The notes under the pieces were generated by a model. The model saw only the letters and a program-made list of their open reading frames with translations, did no database searches and had not been told where the DNA came from. A stretch of 64,000 nucleotides of DNA from Streptomyces sp. XY006. Its GTDB lineage: Bacteria > Actinomycetota > Actinomycetes > Streptomycetales > Streptomycetaceae. Below are positions 16,085-25,834 of the stretch, piece by piece (within the stretch, counting starts at the first letter, position 1; the number at the start of each line of letters is the position of its first letter). A program made the position numbers and the translations under genes. Location: NCBI RefSeq assembly GCF_002237655.1, contig NZ_NOKT01000023.1, forward strand, positions 62,001 through 126,000, written 5' to 3'.

Positions 16085-16753
16085 GTGCGTTCTCTACCCC
16101 TGCCTCTCGCCCTGACCGCGCGCCTGTCCCCGGTGGCCGTGCTCGCCGCGGCGGGCTGGGCGCTGTCGTCCGGTCCGCTCGCCGCGCCGACGGCCGCCGA
16201 GCCCAGGCCGGCCGAGGAGAAGACCGAGACCCAGTCCGCCTCCGCCCCCTCGACGTCGACGGTGTCGAAGACGTACGGGGCGGCGCCCGCGCCGTGCGAG
16301 AGCGTGGCCAAGAAGACGATCGAGTCGCTGGTGCCGGGCGCCAAAACGGCCGGCAAGGAGATCCCCTCCACGGACGCGAAGCTGCGCCGGACCTGCTCCT
16401 GGAACGCGCTCAAGGGCTACGACTACCGCTGGCTCGACGTGTCCTACGAGGTGCTGGCCTCGGACGAGGCGGCCGAGAAGTCGTACCGGGAGCAGCTGGA
16501 GCGCAGGAGCGGCGGCGGGGCCGTCCCCGGGCTCGGGGACAGCGCGTACTCCGTCGTGAACCTCACCACCGAGGACAAGCAGCAGACCCGTGAGGGCGTC
16601 GTGGTCGCCCGCGCGTCCAACGCGCTGGTGACGATCACCTACAACGGCAGCGACTTCGAGTCGAAGAAGGCGCCCGACACGGACACCATCAACAAGGGTG
16701 CCATCAAGGCCGCGAAGGAAGCGGTGGCCGCGCTGGAGAGCGAGAAGGGCTGA
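16085..16753 (+). CDS. Exported DUF3558-like protein
   Basis: 222 residues from the GTG at 16085, with AAGGG upstream. A hydrophobic N-terminal segment (about 5-33) ends near SSGPLAAP, consistent with a signal peptide or anchor; no lipobox Cys is evident. A Thr/Ser/Glu-rich linker is followed by a compact domain with two cysteines (PCESVAKK and RRTCSW), a pattern like DUF3558 secreted proteins of actinobacteria. No enzyme motif is seen. It converges on the NCS1 permease gene. Confidence 0.7.
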   Translation: MRSLPLPLALTARLSPVAVLAAAGWALSSGPLAAPTAAEPRPAEEKTETQSASAPSTSTVSKTYGAAPAPCESVAKKTIESLVPGAKTAGKEIPSTDAKLRRTCSWNALKGYDYRWLDVSYEVLASDEAAEKSYREQLERRSGGGAVPGLGDSAYSVVNLTTEDKQQTREGVVVARASNALVTITYNGSDFESKKAPDTDTINKGAIKAAKEAVAALESEKG

Positions 16754-16775
16754 ACGCCCTCCGGCGCGGCGGTCC

Positions 16776-18305
<1,530 letters not shown>

Positions 18306-18436
18306 GGGCCGGGCCAATCGGGAGGCGGGACGGGAATGGCCGTGCGGGTGATGCCGATGGGGGGTGCGCCCGGGGGCGTCCTGCTCCCCCTTCCCGGGCC
18401 GGGGGAAGGGGGAGAGCAAGGGGGTTCGGGGAGGCG

Positions 18437-19459
18437 TCAGCCGTTGACGGCCGGGATCACCCGGGAACCGTAGGCGTCGATCACGGCCTCCTGCGCGTCG
18501 TGCATGTCGTACACGGCGAACTGGTCCACGCCGAGCGCGCGCAGGGCGTTCAGCTTCTCGATGTGCCGCTCGACCGGGCCGATCAGGCAGAACCGGTCCA
18601 CGATCTCGTCGGGCACGAACCGGGTGTCCGGGTTGCCGGCCCGGCCGTGGTGGGAGTAGTCGTAGCCCTCGCGGGACTTGATGTAGTCGGTGAGTTCGTC
18701 GGGGACGGCGGCCGAGTGCTCGCCGTACTTGGAGACCAGGTCGGCCACGTGGTTGCCGACCATGCCGCCGAACCAGCGGCACTGCTCGCGCGCGTGCGCC
18801 AGCGCCCCCGGAGAGTCGTCCTCGGTGACGTAGGCGGGGGCGGCCACGCAGACGGTCACCTGCGACGGGTCGCGTCCGGCAGCGACGGCCGCGTCCTTCA
18901 CGGCCTTGACCATGTACTCGGTCAGATAGAGGTCGGCCAACTGGAGGATGAAACCGTCCGCCTCCTCGCCGGCCATCTTCAGCGCCTTGGGACCGTACGC
19001 GGCCATCCAGACGGGCAGTTCGGCGCCCGGCTTGATCCACGGGAACCGGACGACGCTGCCGCCGCCGAGGTCGGCCTCGCGGCCGCTGCCGAGGTCCCGG
19101 ATGACCCGCATGGCGTCGCTGATCCGGGCCAGGGTGTTGGGCTTGCGGCCGGCCACGCGCATCGCGGAGTCGCCCCGGCCGATGCCGCAGACGGTCCGGT
19201 TGCCGAACATGTCGTTGAGGGTGGCGAAGGTGGAGGCGGTCACCTCCCAGGTGCGGGTGCCCGGGTTGGTGACCATCGGCCCGACCTTCAGTTTCGTGGT
19301 GTTGGCCAGGATCTGGCTGTAGATCACGAACGGCTCCTGCCACAGCACGGCGGAGTCGAAGGTCCAGCCGTGGGTGAAACCGTTGCGTTCCGCGCGCTTC
19401 ATGAGGCTGATCACCCGCGAGGCCGGCGGGTCGGTCTGCAGGACGAGTCCGAAGTCCAT
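18437..19459 (-). CDS. LLM-class F420-dependent oxidoreductase (TIGR03842-like)
   Basis: 340 residues from the ATG at about 19459. MDFGLVLQTDPPASR at the N-terminus, GRGDSAMRVAGRKP and VWMAAYGPKALKMAGEEADG are typical of luciferase-like TIM-barrel enzymes that use F420 or FMN. The gene lies between the dihydropyrimidinase and the NCS1 permease, 12 bases from the former, so it is almost certainly part of the same transcript. Its reaction is not established; a redox step on the pyrimidine or hydantoin ring is the obvious hypothesis. Confidence 0.85.
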   Translation of the reverse strand: MDFGLVLQTDPPASRVISLMKRAERNGFTHGWTFDSAVLWQEPFVIYSQILANTTKLKVGPMVTNPGTRTWEVTASTFATLNDMFGNRTVCGIGRGDSAMRVAGRKPNTLARISDAMRVIRDLGSGREADLGGGSVVRFPWIKPGAELPVWMAAYGPKALKMAGEEADGFILQLADLYLTEYMVKAVKDAAVAAGRDPSQVTVCVAAPAYVTEDDSPGALAHAREQCRWFGGMVGNHVADLVSKYGEHSAAVPDELTDYIKSREGYDYSHHGRAGNPDTRFVPDEIVDRFCLIGPVERHIEKLNALRALGVDQFAVYDMHDAQEAVIDAYGSRVIPAVNG

Positions 19460-19470
19460 CCGCACCACTC

Positions 19471-20856
19471 CTAGTTGAGGTACTGACAGGTGGAACGCGG
19501 GGTGAAGACGCCGTGTCCGGCGTGTCCGGTGTACTCCCGCTCGGTGACGACGGGGACGCCGCGCGAGAGCACCGTCTCGACCCGGCCGGTGACCCGCCTG
19601 CCCTCGTACGCCGAGTAGTCGACGTTCATGTGGTGGGTCTCGGCCGAGAGGACCTGCTCGGCGTGCGGGTCGTAGATCACGACGTCGGCGTCGGCGCCCG
19701 GGGCGATGGTGCCCTTCTTCGGGTACAGGCCGAACATGCGGGCCGGGGTGGCACACGCGATCTCGATCCAGCGGCGGCGGCTGATGTGCCCGTCGACGAC
19801 GGCCTGGTGGAGCAGGTCCATCCGGTTCTCCACGCCCGGCAGGCCGTTGGGGATCTTGGAGAAGTCGCCGCGGCCGAGGTCCTTCTGGCCGGTGAAGCAG
19901 AAGGGGCAGTGGTCGGTGGAGACCACCTGGAGGTCGTTCGTGCGCAGTCCCTGCCAGAGCTTGGCCTGGTGCTCGCGCGGCCGCAGGGGCGTGCTGCACA
20001 CGTACTTGGCGCCCTCGAAGTCCGGCTCGGCGAGGTTGTCGGTGGACAGGAACAGGTACTGCGGGCAGGTCTCGCCGAAGACGGGCAGTCCCTCGTCGCG
20101 GGCGCGGGCCAGTTCGGCGACGGCCTCCATCGCCGAGACGTGCACGACGTAGAGGGGTGCGCCGGCGACCTGGGCGAGCCGGATGGCCCGGTGGGTGGCC
20201 TCGGCCTCCAGCAGGGCCTTGCGGACCTCGCCGTGGTAGCGCGGGTCGGTCTCGCCCCGGGCCAGGGCCTGTTCGACCAGGACGTCGATGGCGATGCCGT
20301 TCTCGGCGTGCATCATGATCAGGCCGCCGTTGTCGGCGGAGCGCTGCATGGCGCGCAGGATCTGGCCGTCGTCGCTGTAGAAGACGCCCGGGTAGGCCAT
20401 GAACTGCTTGAAGGAGGTGACGCCCTCCTCGACCAGCAGGTCCATCTCCTTGAGGGTGTCCTCGTTGACGTCGGAGACGATCATGTGGAAGCCGTAGTCG
20501 ATCGCGCAGTTGCCCTCGGCCTTGGCGTGCCAGGCGTCGAGGCCCTCGCGCAGGCCGTGTCCGACGCTCTGCACGGCGAAGTCGATGATCGTCGTGGTGC
20601 CGCCCCAGGCGGCGGCGCGGGTGCCGGTCTCGAAGGTGTCGGAGGCGAAGGTGCCGCCGAAGGGCAGCTCCATGTGGGTGTGGGCGTCGACGCCGCCGGG
20701 GATGACGTACTTTCCGGTGGCGTCGATCGTGCGGTCGGCGGTGAGGACTCCGGGCGCGGCCAGGGCGGCGATGCGGCCGTCCTCGATCAGGACGTCGGCG
20801 TGGACTTCGTCGGAAGCCGTGATGACTAGACCGCCGTGGATCAGTGTTCGGGTCAT
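19471..20856 (-). CDS. hydA: Dihydropyrimidinase / D-hydantoinase
   Basis: 461 residues from the ATG at 20856. The metal-binding HTH (His59 and His61 in DAHTHMEL), the lysine that is carbamylated in the family (Lys150 in TSFKQFMAYPG), MMHAEN, YVVHVSAMEA and STDHCPF give a complete amidohydrolase active site. The enzyme opens dihydrouracil, dihydrothymine or 5-substituted hydantoins to N-carbamoyl amino acids in the cytosol. It is flanked by a matching N-carbamoyl amidohydrolase upstream and the LLM oxidoreductase downstream. A Streptomyces-type intergenic hairpin repeat fills the gap upstream. Confidence 0.93.
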   Translation of the reverse strand: MTRTLIHGGLVITASDEVHADVLIEDGRIAALAAPGVLTADRTIDATGKYVIPGGVDAHTHMELPFGGTFASDTFETGTRAAAWGGTTTIIDFAVQSVGHGLREGLDAWHAKAEGNCAIDYGFHMIVSDVNEDTLKEMDLLVEEGVTSFKQFMAYPGVFYSDDGQILRAMQRSADNGGLIMMHAENGIAIDVLVEQALARGETDPRYHGEVRKALLEAEATHRAIRLAQVAGAPLYVVHVSAMEAVAELARARDEGLPVFGETCPQYLFLSTDNLAEPDFEGAKYVCSTPLRPREHQAKLWQGLRTNDLQVVSTDHCPFCFTGQKDLGRGDFSKIPNGLPGVENRMDLLHQAVVDGHISRRRWIEIACATPARMFGLYPKKGTIAPGADADVVIYDPHAEQVLSAETHHMNVDYSAYEGRRVTGRVETVLSRGVPVVTEREYTGHAGHGVFTPRSTCQYLN

Positions 20857-20879
20857 CGGGCGCTCCTCACTGTGGGTGC

Positions 20880-20950
20880 GTGCGGGTTCGTCGTGGCTGG
20901 TCGCGCGCACGCGGCGGCAGCCGCATGTCGAATACAGCCCCGCGCCCCTA
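20880..20950 (-). repeat. Dispersed Streptomyces intergenic hairpin repeat (long form)
   Basis: Read on the minus strand it starts with CTAGGGGCGCGGGGCTGTAT, has an inner GC-rich hairpin around GCGGCTGCCGCC, and ends near GCGCGACCAGCCACGACG. I recognise this outline from many Streptomyces intergenic spaces (memory, not a search). It fills the space between the amidohydrolase stop and the dihydropyrimidinase start and probably forms a strong RNA stem inside the operon. Confidence 0.65.
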
Positions 20951-21790
20951 GGGGGCCGTCAGCGGACCGTAGGCTCCAGGCGCGCGGTCCCGGTAGAACT
21001 GCCAGCGGTCGCGGACCTCGCGGAGTTTGGCCAGGTCCAGGTCGCGGACGACCAGCTCGGGCTCCTTGTCGCTCGCCACCTCGCCGACGAACTGGGCCTC
21101 CGGGTCCACGAAGTACGAGGTGCCGTAGAAGTCGTTGTCGCCGTACTCCTCGACGCCGACCCGGTTGATCGCGCCGACGAAGTACTCGTTGGCCACGGCC
21201 GCAGCCGGCTGTTCCAGCTGCCAGAGGTAGCCGGACAGGCCCCGGGAGGTGGCCGACGGGTTGAAGACGATCTCGGCGCCCGCGAGGCCGAGGGCGCGCC
21301 AGCCCTCGGGGAAGTGGCGGTCGTAGCAGATGTAGACGCCGACCTTGCCGACGGCGGTGTCGAAGACGGGCCAGCCGGAGTTGCCGGGGCGGAAGTAGAA
21401 CTTCTCCCAGAAGCCCCGCACCTGGGGGATGTGGGTCTTGCGGTACTTGCCGAGGTAGGAGCCGTCCGCATCGATGACGGCGGCGGTGTTGTAGAGGACG
21501 CCGGGCTGCTCCTCCTCGTACATCGGCAGCACCAGCACGAGGCGCAGTTCCCTCGCGAGGGCCTGGAAGCGGCGGACGATCGGGCCCTCGGGGATCTGCT
21601 CGGCGTACTCGTAGAAGGCCGGGTCCTGCACCTGGCAGAAGTACGGGCCGTAGAACAGCTCCTGGAAGCAGAGGACTTGGGCGCCCTGGGCGGCGGCGTC
21701 GCGGGCCGCCTGCTCGTGGGCCTGGATCATCGATTCCTTGTCGCCGGTCCAGGCGGTCTGGAAGACGGCGGCACGGATCACTCGGCTCAT
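20948..21790 (-). CDS. Nitrilase-fold N-carbamoyl amidohydrolase (beta-ureidopropionase-like), copy 1
   Basis: 280 residues. The nitrilase catalytic triad is visible: Glu44 in CFQELFYGPY, Lys118 in GKYRKTHIP and Cys155 in YICYDRHFPEG. The sequence around RPGNSGWPVFDT and YGDNDFYGTSYF is typical of beta-ureidopropionase / N-carbamoyl-D-amino-acid amidohydrolase. It would release CO2 and NH3 from the ring-opened product of the adjacent dihydropyrimidinase. It begins after the pucR gene with a 155-bp gap that carries direct repeats, so it probably has its own promoter. Confidence 0.92.
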   Translation of the reverse strand: MSRVIRAAVFQTAWTGDKESMIQAHEQAARDAAAQGAQVLCFQELFYGPYFCQVQDPAFYEYAEQIPEGPIVRRFQALARELRLVLVLPMYEEEQPGVLYNTAAVIDADGSYLGKYRKTHIPQVRGFWEKFYFRPGNSGWPVFDTAVGKVGVYICYDRHFPEGWRALGLAGAEIVFNPSATSRGLSGYLWQLEQPAAAVANEYFVGAINRVGVEEYGDNDFYGTSYFVDPEAQFVGEVASDKEPELVVRDLDLAKLREVRDRWQFYRDRAPGAYGPLTAP

Positions 21791-21852
21791 CGGGACCTCC
21801 GGTCGCTCGGTGTGCCGTGAGCCTAGGAAGCCGGGACGTCGTCGTTGAGTTG

Positions 21853-21895
21853 CACCGTGTCACGTCCCGGGGCGTGCGGCGTGTCACCGTGTCAC
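21853..21895. promoter_or_regulatory. Paired direct repeats CACCGTGTCAC, putative PucR operators
   Basis: CACCGTGTCAC occurs at 21853-21863 and again at 21885-21895, 32 bp (about three helical turns) apart, 63-105 bp upstream of the amidohydrolase start at 21790. Related half-sites (GTTTCACCG, GTTTCACTG) follow toward pucR. The spacing fits a dimeric regulator on one face of the DNA; the link to PucR is inference. Confidence 0.45.
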
Positions 21896-21945
21896 TCTCG
21901 TACGGGCTCATGTTTCACCGCCGTTTTCCCAGGTGGTTGCGTGTT

Positions 21946-23511
21946 TCACTGCTGTTGCGCGTCGTGCGCGAGGAGCGCGATGTGCACCGAGGCGGCCTGC
22001 TCGAAGTCGTCGAGGTCCACCCCGAGGCGGACCTGTATCGCCTCCAGACGGCGGTAGAGGGCCGGCCGGGAGACGTGGTGGAGCTGGGCGGTGCGGGACT
22101 TGTTGCGCCCGGTGGCGAGGTAGGTGCGCAGCACGGACAGCAGGTCCTCGTCCGCCTCGTACAGCAGCCCGTCCAGCTCCCGCTCCGCGAAGGACTGCAC
22201 GTGCGGGTCGTCGCGCAGGAGGCGGATCAGGCCGCGCAGGTGGACGTCCTTCAGGCGGACGACAGGAGGCAGGTCGAGGGCGGCGGAGGAGTCGGTCACC
22301 GCGTCCGCCACGTGCTGGGCCTCCCGCAGGCCGGTGGGTACGTCGTCCCAGGCGGCCCGGGCGCCGGCCGCCGCGACGACCGTGCGGTCCGTGCCCGACT
22401 CGGTGCGCAGCCGGGTCGCGAAGCGCGCGGTGAGCGCGTCCGCATCCTGGTCGCGGGCGAAGCTGAGCAGCACGGCGGTGGCGCCGTCGGCCAGTTCGGC
22501 CGCCAGTCCGGACAGGCCGAGCAGCCGCAGCAGCCGTTCCAGCCGGACGGGGTCGCCGTCGCGGACGACCAGCGGCACGAACGTCCGCCGGTTGACGGGC
22601 AGCCCGGCCGCCCGCGCCCGGGGCAGCAGCTGCCGCGCGGGTACGACACCGCTGACGAGGTCGGTGAGCAGGCTCTGCGCGGACTGCTCCTCCCAGGAGC
22701 ACGCGGCAGCGCCGGCGAGCATCCGGTGCAGCACGAGGGCCTCGGCGGCACGGTCGGCCAGCAGCCGCCCGGTGGCGGTGTCGCCGCGGTAGCCGCACAG
22801 CACGATCCGGCCCCAGCGCTCCCCGCGCCCGCCGAGCTCGGCCCGGACCCAGCCGTCGCCCTCGGTGCCCCCGGCCTGCCGGGCGATGCGCTCCCAGTCG
22901 CGCAGCACGTCGTCGACCGCGGGCCGCTCCCCCGCCGTGCCGAGGACGCGGTGGGCGAGGTTGGTGACGACGACCGGGCAGGCGCTGTGCCGCGCGACCT
23001 CGTCGAGCAGGCGCTGCAGCGGGGCGCCCGCGGTGATGAGGGCCGTCAGCTCGGTGCGCACGGCCTCGGAGAGGCTGACGGCGGCGAACTTGCGCCGCAC
23101 CAGCCGGGACTGCACCTCCTCGGTCAGTTCGGCGAACGGGAAGGGCCGGTGCAGGACGACCATCGGCAGCCCGCACCGCTCGGCGGCCCGGCGCATCACG
23201 TCCGGCGGGGAGGGAAAGGCCCGGCCGAGTCCGAGGACGACCGCCGCCGCCTCGGCGCGGTGCAGCGAGCGGACGTACTCGGCCTGCTTGTCCTCGTCGC
23301 CGGCGAGCAGCACCCCGGTGGTGAGGACCATCTCGCCGCCGCTGAGCATGACGCCTACGTCGGCGGCCTCGGCGACGTGCACCCAGCGCACGGGCCGGTC
23401 GAGGTGGCTCGCCCCGGCCACCACCTCGGGCTCCCCGGCGAGCACCCGCTCCAGGGTGAGGACCTGCCGGACGGACAGGGCCGGTTCGAGGGAGTCCGAG
23501 GTGAGGGTCAT
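21946..23511 (-). CDS. PucR-family transcriptional regulator
   Basis: 521 residues. The N-terminal PucR domain (VRQVLTLERVLAGEPEVVAG...) is followed by a GAF/diguanylate-like middle and a C-terminal PucR HTH_30 with ATGRNKSRTAQLHHVSRPALYRRLEAIQ. PucR proteins sense purine/pyrimidine catabolic intermediates and activate degradation genes. It sits inside the cluster between the aminotransferase and the first amidohydrolase, so it is the likely local regulator. AAGGGA precedes the ATG at 23511. Confidence 0.9.
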   Translation of the reverse strand: MTLTSDSLEPALSVRQVLTLERVLAGEPEVVAGASHLDRPVRWVHVAEAADVGVMLSGGEMVLTTGVLLAGDEDKQAEYVRSLHRAEAAAVVLGLGRAFPSPPDVMRRAAERCGLPMVVLHRPFPFAELTEEVQSRLVRRKFAAVSLSEAVRTELTALITAGAPLQRLLDEVARHSACPVVVTNLAHRVLGTAGERPAVDDVLRDWERIARQAGGTEGDGWVRAELGGRGERWGRIVLCGYRGDTATGRLLADRAAEALVLHRMLAGAAACSWEEQSAQSLLTDLVSGVVPARQLLPRARAAGLPVNRRTFVPLVVRDGDPVRLERLLRLLGLSGLAAELADGATAVLLSFARDQDADALTARFATRLRTESGTDRTVVAAAGARAAWDDVPTGLREAQHVADAVTDSSAALDLPPVVRLKDVHLRGLIRLLRDDPHVQSFAERELDGLLYEADEDLLSVLRTYLATGRNKSRTAQLHHVSRPALYRRLEAIQVRLGVDLDDFEQAASVHIALLAHDAQQQ

Positions 23512-23538
23512 GTGACGGTTCCCTTGTTCAGTCCACCG

Positions 23539-24825
23539 CTAGGGGATGCTCCTCAGAGCGTCTTCGAGGATCGCGGCGCCCTCCTCGGCCTCCGCGACGT
23601 TGAGGGACAGCGGCGGGGCGACCCGCAGCGAACTGGTGTTGTGGCCGCCGCCCTTGCCGATCAGCAGGCCGCCCGCGCGAGCCGCCTCCAGGACGGCCGC
23701 CGCGGTCGCCGGGTCGGCCTCGTCGGTGCCGGGCCGGGTGATCTCGATGCCGATCATCAGGCCGCGGCCGCGGACCTCCCGCACGGCCGGGACGTGCGCG
23801 GCGGCGGCCCGCAGCCGCTCGATGAGCAGGCCGCCGACGCGCCGGGCGTTGCCCTGGAGGTCGTGTTCCAGCAGGTAGTTGAGGTTGGCGAGGCCCGCCG
23901 CCATGGTGATCTGGGTGCCGCCGAAGGTGGAGATGCTGTTGGAGTCGAGGCAGTTCATGATCTCGGAGCGGGCGACGACCCCGCCGATGGACATGCCGTT
24001 GCCGATGCCCTTGGCGAAGGTCACGATGTCCGGCGGCCCGTGCCGGCCGTGGGCCTGCCAGCCCCAGAAGTGCTCGCCGGTGCGGCCCCAGCCGGTCTGC
24101 ACCTCGTCGGCGATCCACAGGATGCCGCGCTCGTGCAGCACCTCGCGGAAGGCGGCGTAGAGGCCGTCCGGCGGTGAGGTGAAGCCGCCGACGCCCTGGA
24201 TGGGCTCGGCGATCAGCGCGGCGGGCGGGCGGGTGTGGCCGAGCAGGTCGACCAGGTCGTCCACGCAGGCGGCGATGAAGTCGCCGTCGCTCAGGGCGGC
24301 GTAGGGCCCGCGGGTGCGGACACCGCCGTGCACGTACAGCGTCTGCAGCGGGGACAGCGAGGTCGGGGACCAGCCGCGGTTGCCGGTGATGCCGACGGAG
24401 CTGAAGGAGCGGCCGTGGTAGCTGTTGCGCATGGCCAGGACGGTGTTGCTGCGCCGGTACGTCGTGGCGAGCAGCAGGGCGGTGTCGTTGGCCTCGGTCC
24501 CGGAGGTGGTGAAGAAGACCCGGGCGTCCGGGATGCCGCTCAACTGGGCGATGCGCTCGGCGAGTTCGACCATGGGGCGGTTGAGGTAGAGGGTCGAGGA
24601 GTGGATGATCCGCCCGGCCTGCTCGCTCACCGCCTTGGTCACCTCGGGCAGCGCGTGCGCGGTCATGGTGGTGAGGATGCCGCCGAAGAAGTCGAGGTAG
24701 CGGTTGCCCTCGGCGTCCCAGACGTGGCGGCCCTCGCCGTGGGTGATCTCGATCGGCTCCTCGTAGTAGAGGGCGAGCCAGTCGGGGAACACGGCCCGGT
24801 GCCGGCCCAGCAGGTCGTGGGTCAC
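23539..24825 (-). CDS. Class III PLP-dependent aminotransferase (beta-alanine/BAIBA type candidate)
   Basis: 428 residues from a GTG at 24825 that overlaps the upstream amidohydrolase stop as GTGA. Class III features are FFTTSGTEANDTALLLA (PLP-phosphate loop), WIADEVQTGWGRTG and the Schiff-base lysine Lys272 in VTFAKGIGNGMSIGG. Its placement after an N-carbamoyl amidohydrolase predicts use of beta-alanine or 3-aminoisobutyrate as amino donor, giving the semialdehyde. Sequence alone cannot separate this from 4-aminobutyrate or alanine:glyoxylate transaminases. Confidence 0.9.
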   Translation of the reverse strand: MTHDLLGRHRAVFPDWLALYYEEPIEITHGEGRHVWDAEGNRYLDFFGGILTTMTAHALPEVTKAVSEQAGRIIHSSTLYLNRPMVELAERIAQLSGIPDARVFFTTSGTEANDTALLLATTYRRSNTVLAMRNSYHGRSFSSVGITGNRGWSPTSLSPLQTLYVHGGVRTRGPYAALSDGDFIAACVDDLVDLLGHTRPPAALIAEPIQGVGGFTSPPDGLYAAFREVLHERGILWIADEVQTGWGRTGEHFWGWQAHGRHGPPDIVTFAKGIGNGMSIGGVVARSEIMNCLDSNSISTFGGTQITMAAGLANLNYLLEHDLQGNARRVGGLLIERLRAAAAHVPAVREVRGRGLMIGIEITRPGTDEADPATAAAVLEAARAGGLLIGKGGGHNTSSLRVAPPLSLNVAEAEEGAAILEDALRSIP

Positions 24826-25664
24826 GGCCGCACCAGCCCTTCGTAGGCGTCGGGGCGGCGGTCGCGGTAGAAGGCCCACGTCTGCCGCACCTCCTCGATC
24901 AGACCGAGGTCGATGTCCCGGACCACGAGCTCCTCCTTGCTGTCGCTGGCGACGTCCCCCACGAACTGGCCGCGCGGGTCGACGAAGTAGCTCGTGCCGT
25001 AGAAGTCGTTGTCGCCGTACTCCTCCTGGCCGACGCGGTTGATCGCGGCGATGTAGTACCCGTTGGCGACGGCCGCCGCCGGCTGCTCCAGCCGCCACAG
25101 GTGGGAGGAGAGACTGCGGTGGGTGGCGGAGGGGTTGTAGACCAGCTGGGCCCCGGCCAGGCCGAGCTCCCGCCAGCCCTCCGGGAAGTGGCGGTCGTAG
25201 CAGATGTAGACGCCGACCTTGCCGACGGCGGTGTCGAAGACGGGCCAGCCGAGGTTGCCGGGCTTGAAGTAGTACTTCTCGCGGAAGCCCTTCAGCTGGG
25301 GGATGTGGTGCTTGCGGTACTTGCCGAGGTAGCTGCCGTCGGAGTCGATCACGGCCGCGGTGTTGTAGTAGAAGCCGGGCTGCTCCTCCTCGAACACCGG
25401 CGCGACGATCACCATGCCGGTCTCGCGTGCGAGGGCCCGCATCCGCCGGACCGTGGGTCCGTCCGGGACGGGCTCGGCCCAGCGGTAGTGCTCCGGCTCC
25501 TCGACCTGACAGAAGTAGGGGCTGTTGAACACTTCCTGGAACCCGATGATCTTCGCGCCCCGGCGGGCCGCCTCGCGGGCGTGCTCCTCGTGTTTCGCCA
25601 CCATGGACTCGGTGTCGCCGGTCCAGGTGGCCTGGACCAGAGCGGCACGTACGACGTTGGCCAT
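24822..25664 (-). CDS. Nitrilase-fold N-carbamoyl amidohydrolase (beta-ureidopropionase-like), copy 2
   Basis: 280 residues from the ATG at 25664, with AAGGAG upstream. It is a close paralogue of the protein at 20948-21790, with the same length and the same catalytic Glu (GFQEVFNSPYF), Lys (GKYRKHHIP) and Cys (YICYDRHFPEG). It is the first gene of the cluster and is translationally coupled to the aminotransferase. The two copies probably differ in the N-carbamoyl substrate accepted (for example uracil- versus thymine- or hydantoin-derived). Confidence 0.92.
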   Translation of the reverse strand: MANVVRAALVQATWTGDTESMVAKHEEHAREAARRGAKIIGFQEVFNSPYFCQVEEPEHYRWAEPVPDGPTVRRMRALARETGMVIVAPVFEEEQPGFYYNTAAVIDSDGSYLGKYRKHHIPQLKGFREKYYFKPGNLGWPVFDTAVGKVGVYICYDRHFPEGWRELGLAGAQLVYNPSATHRSLSSHLWRLEQPAAAVANGYYIAAINRVGQEEYGDNDFYGTSYFVDPRGQFVGDVASDSKEELVVRDIDLGLIEEVRQTWAFYRDRRPDAYEGLVRP

Positions 25665-25834
25665 GAGCTGCTCCTTCGACGCGACGTCTGCGCCTCTACG
25701 CCCGTAGAAGCGGGCCGTAGAGCCACGAACGTAAGCCTCCCGCCCGGGCTTGCCAAGACCATCGTCGCCAACCCGCGGGGCATCGCGCGATTCGCACTCC
25801 TGTGGGTGAGTCGCCTGGGCCACGGCGTGGCCGG

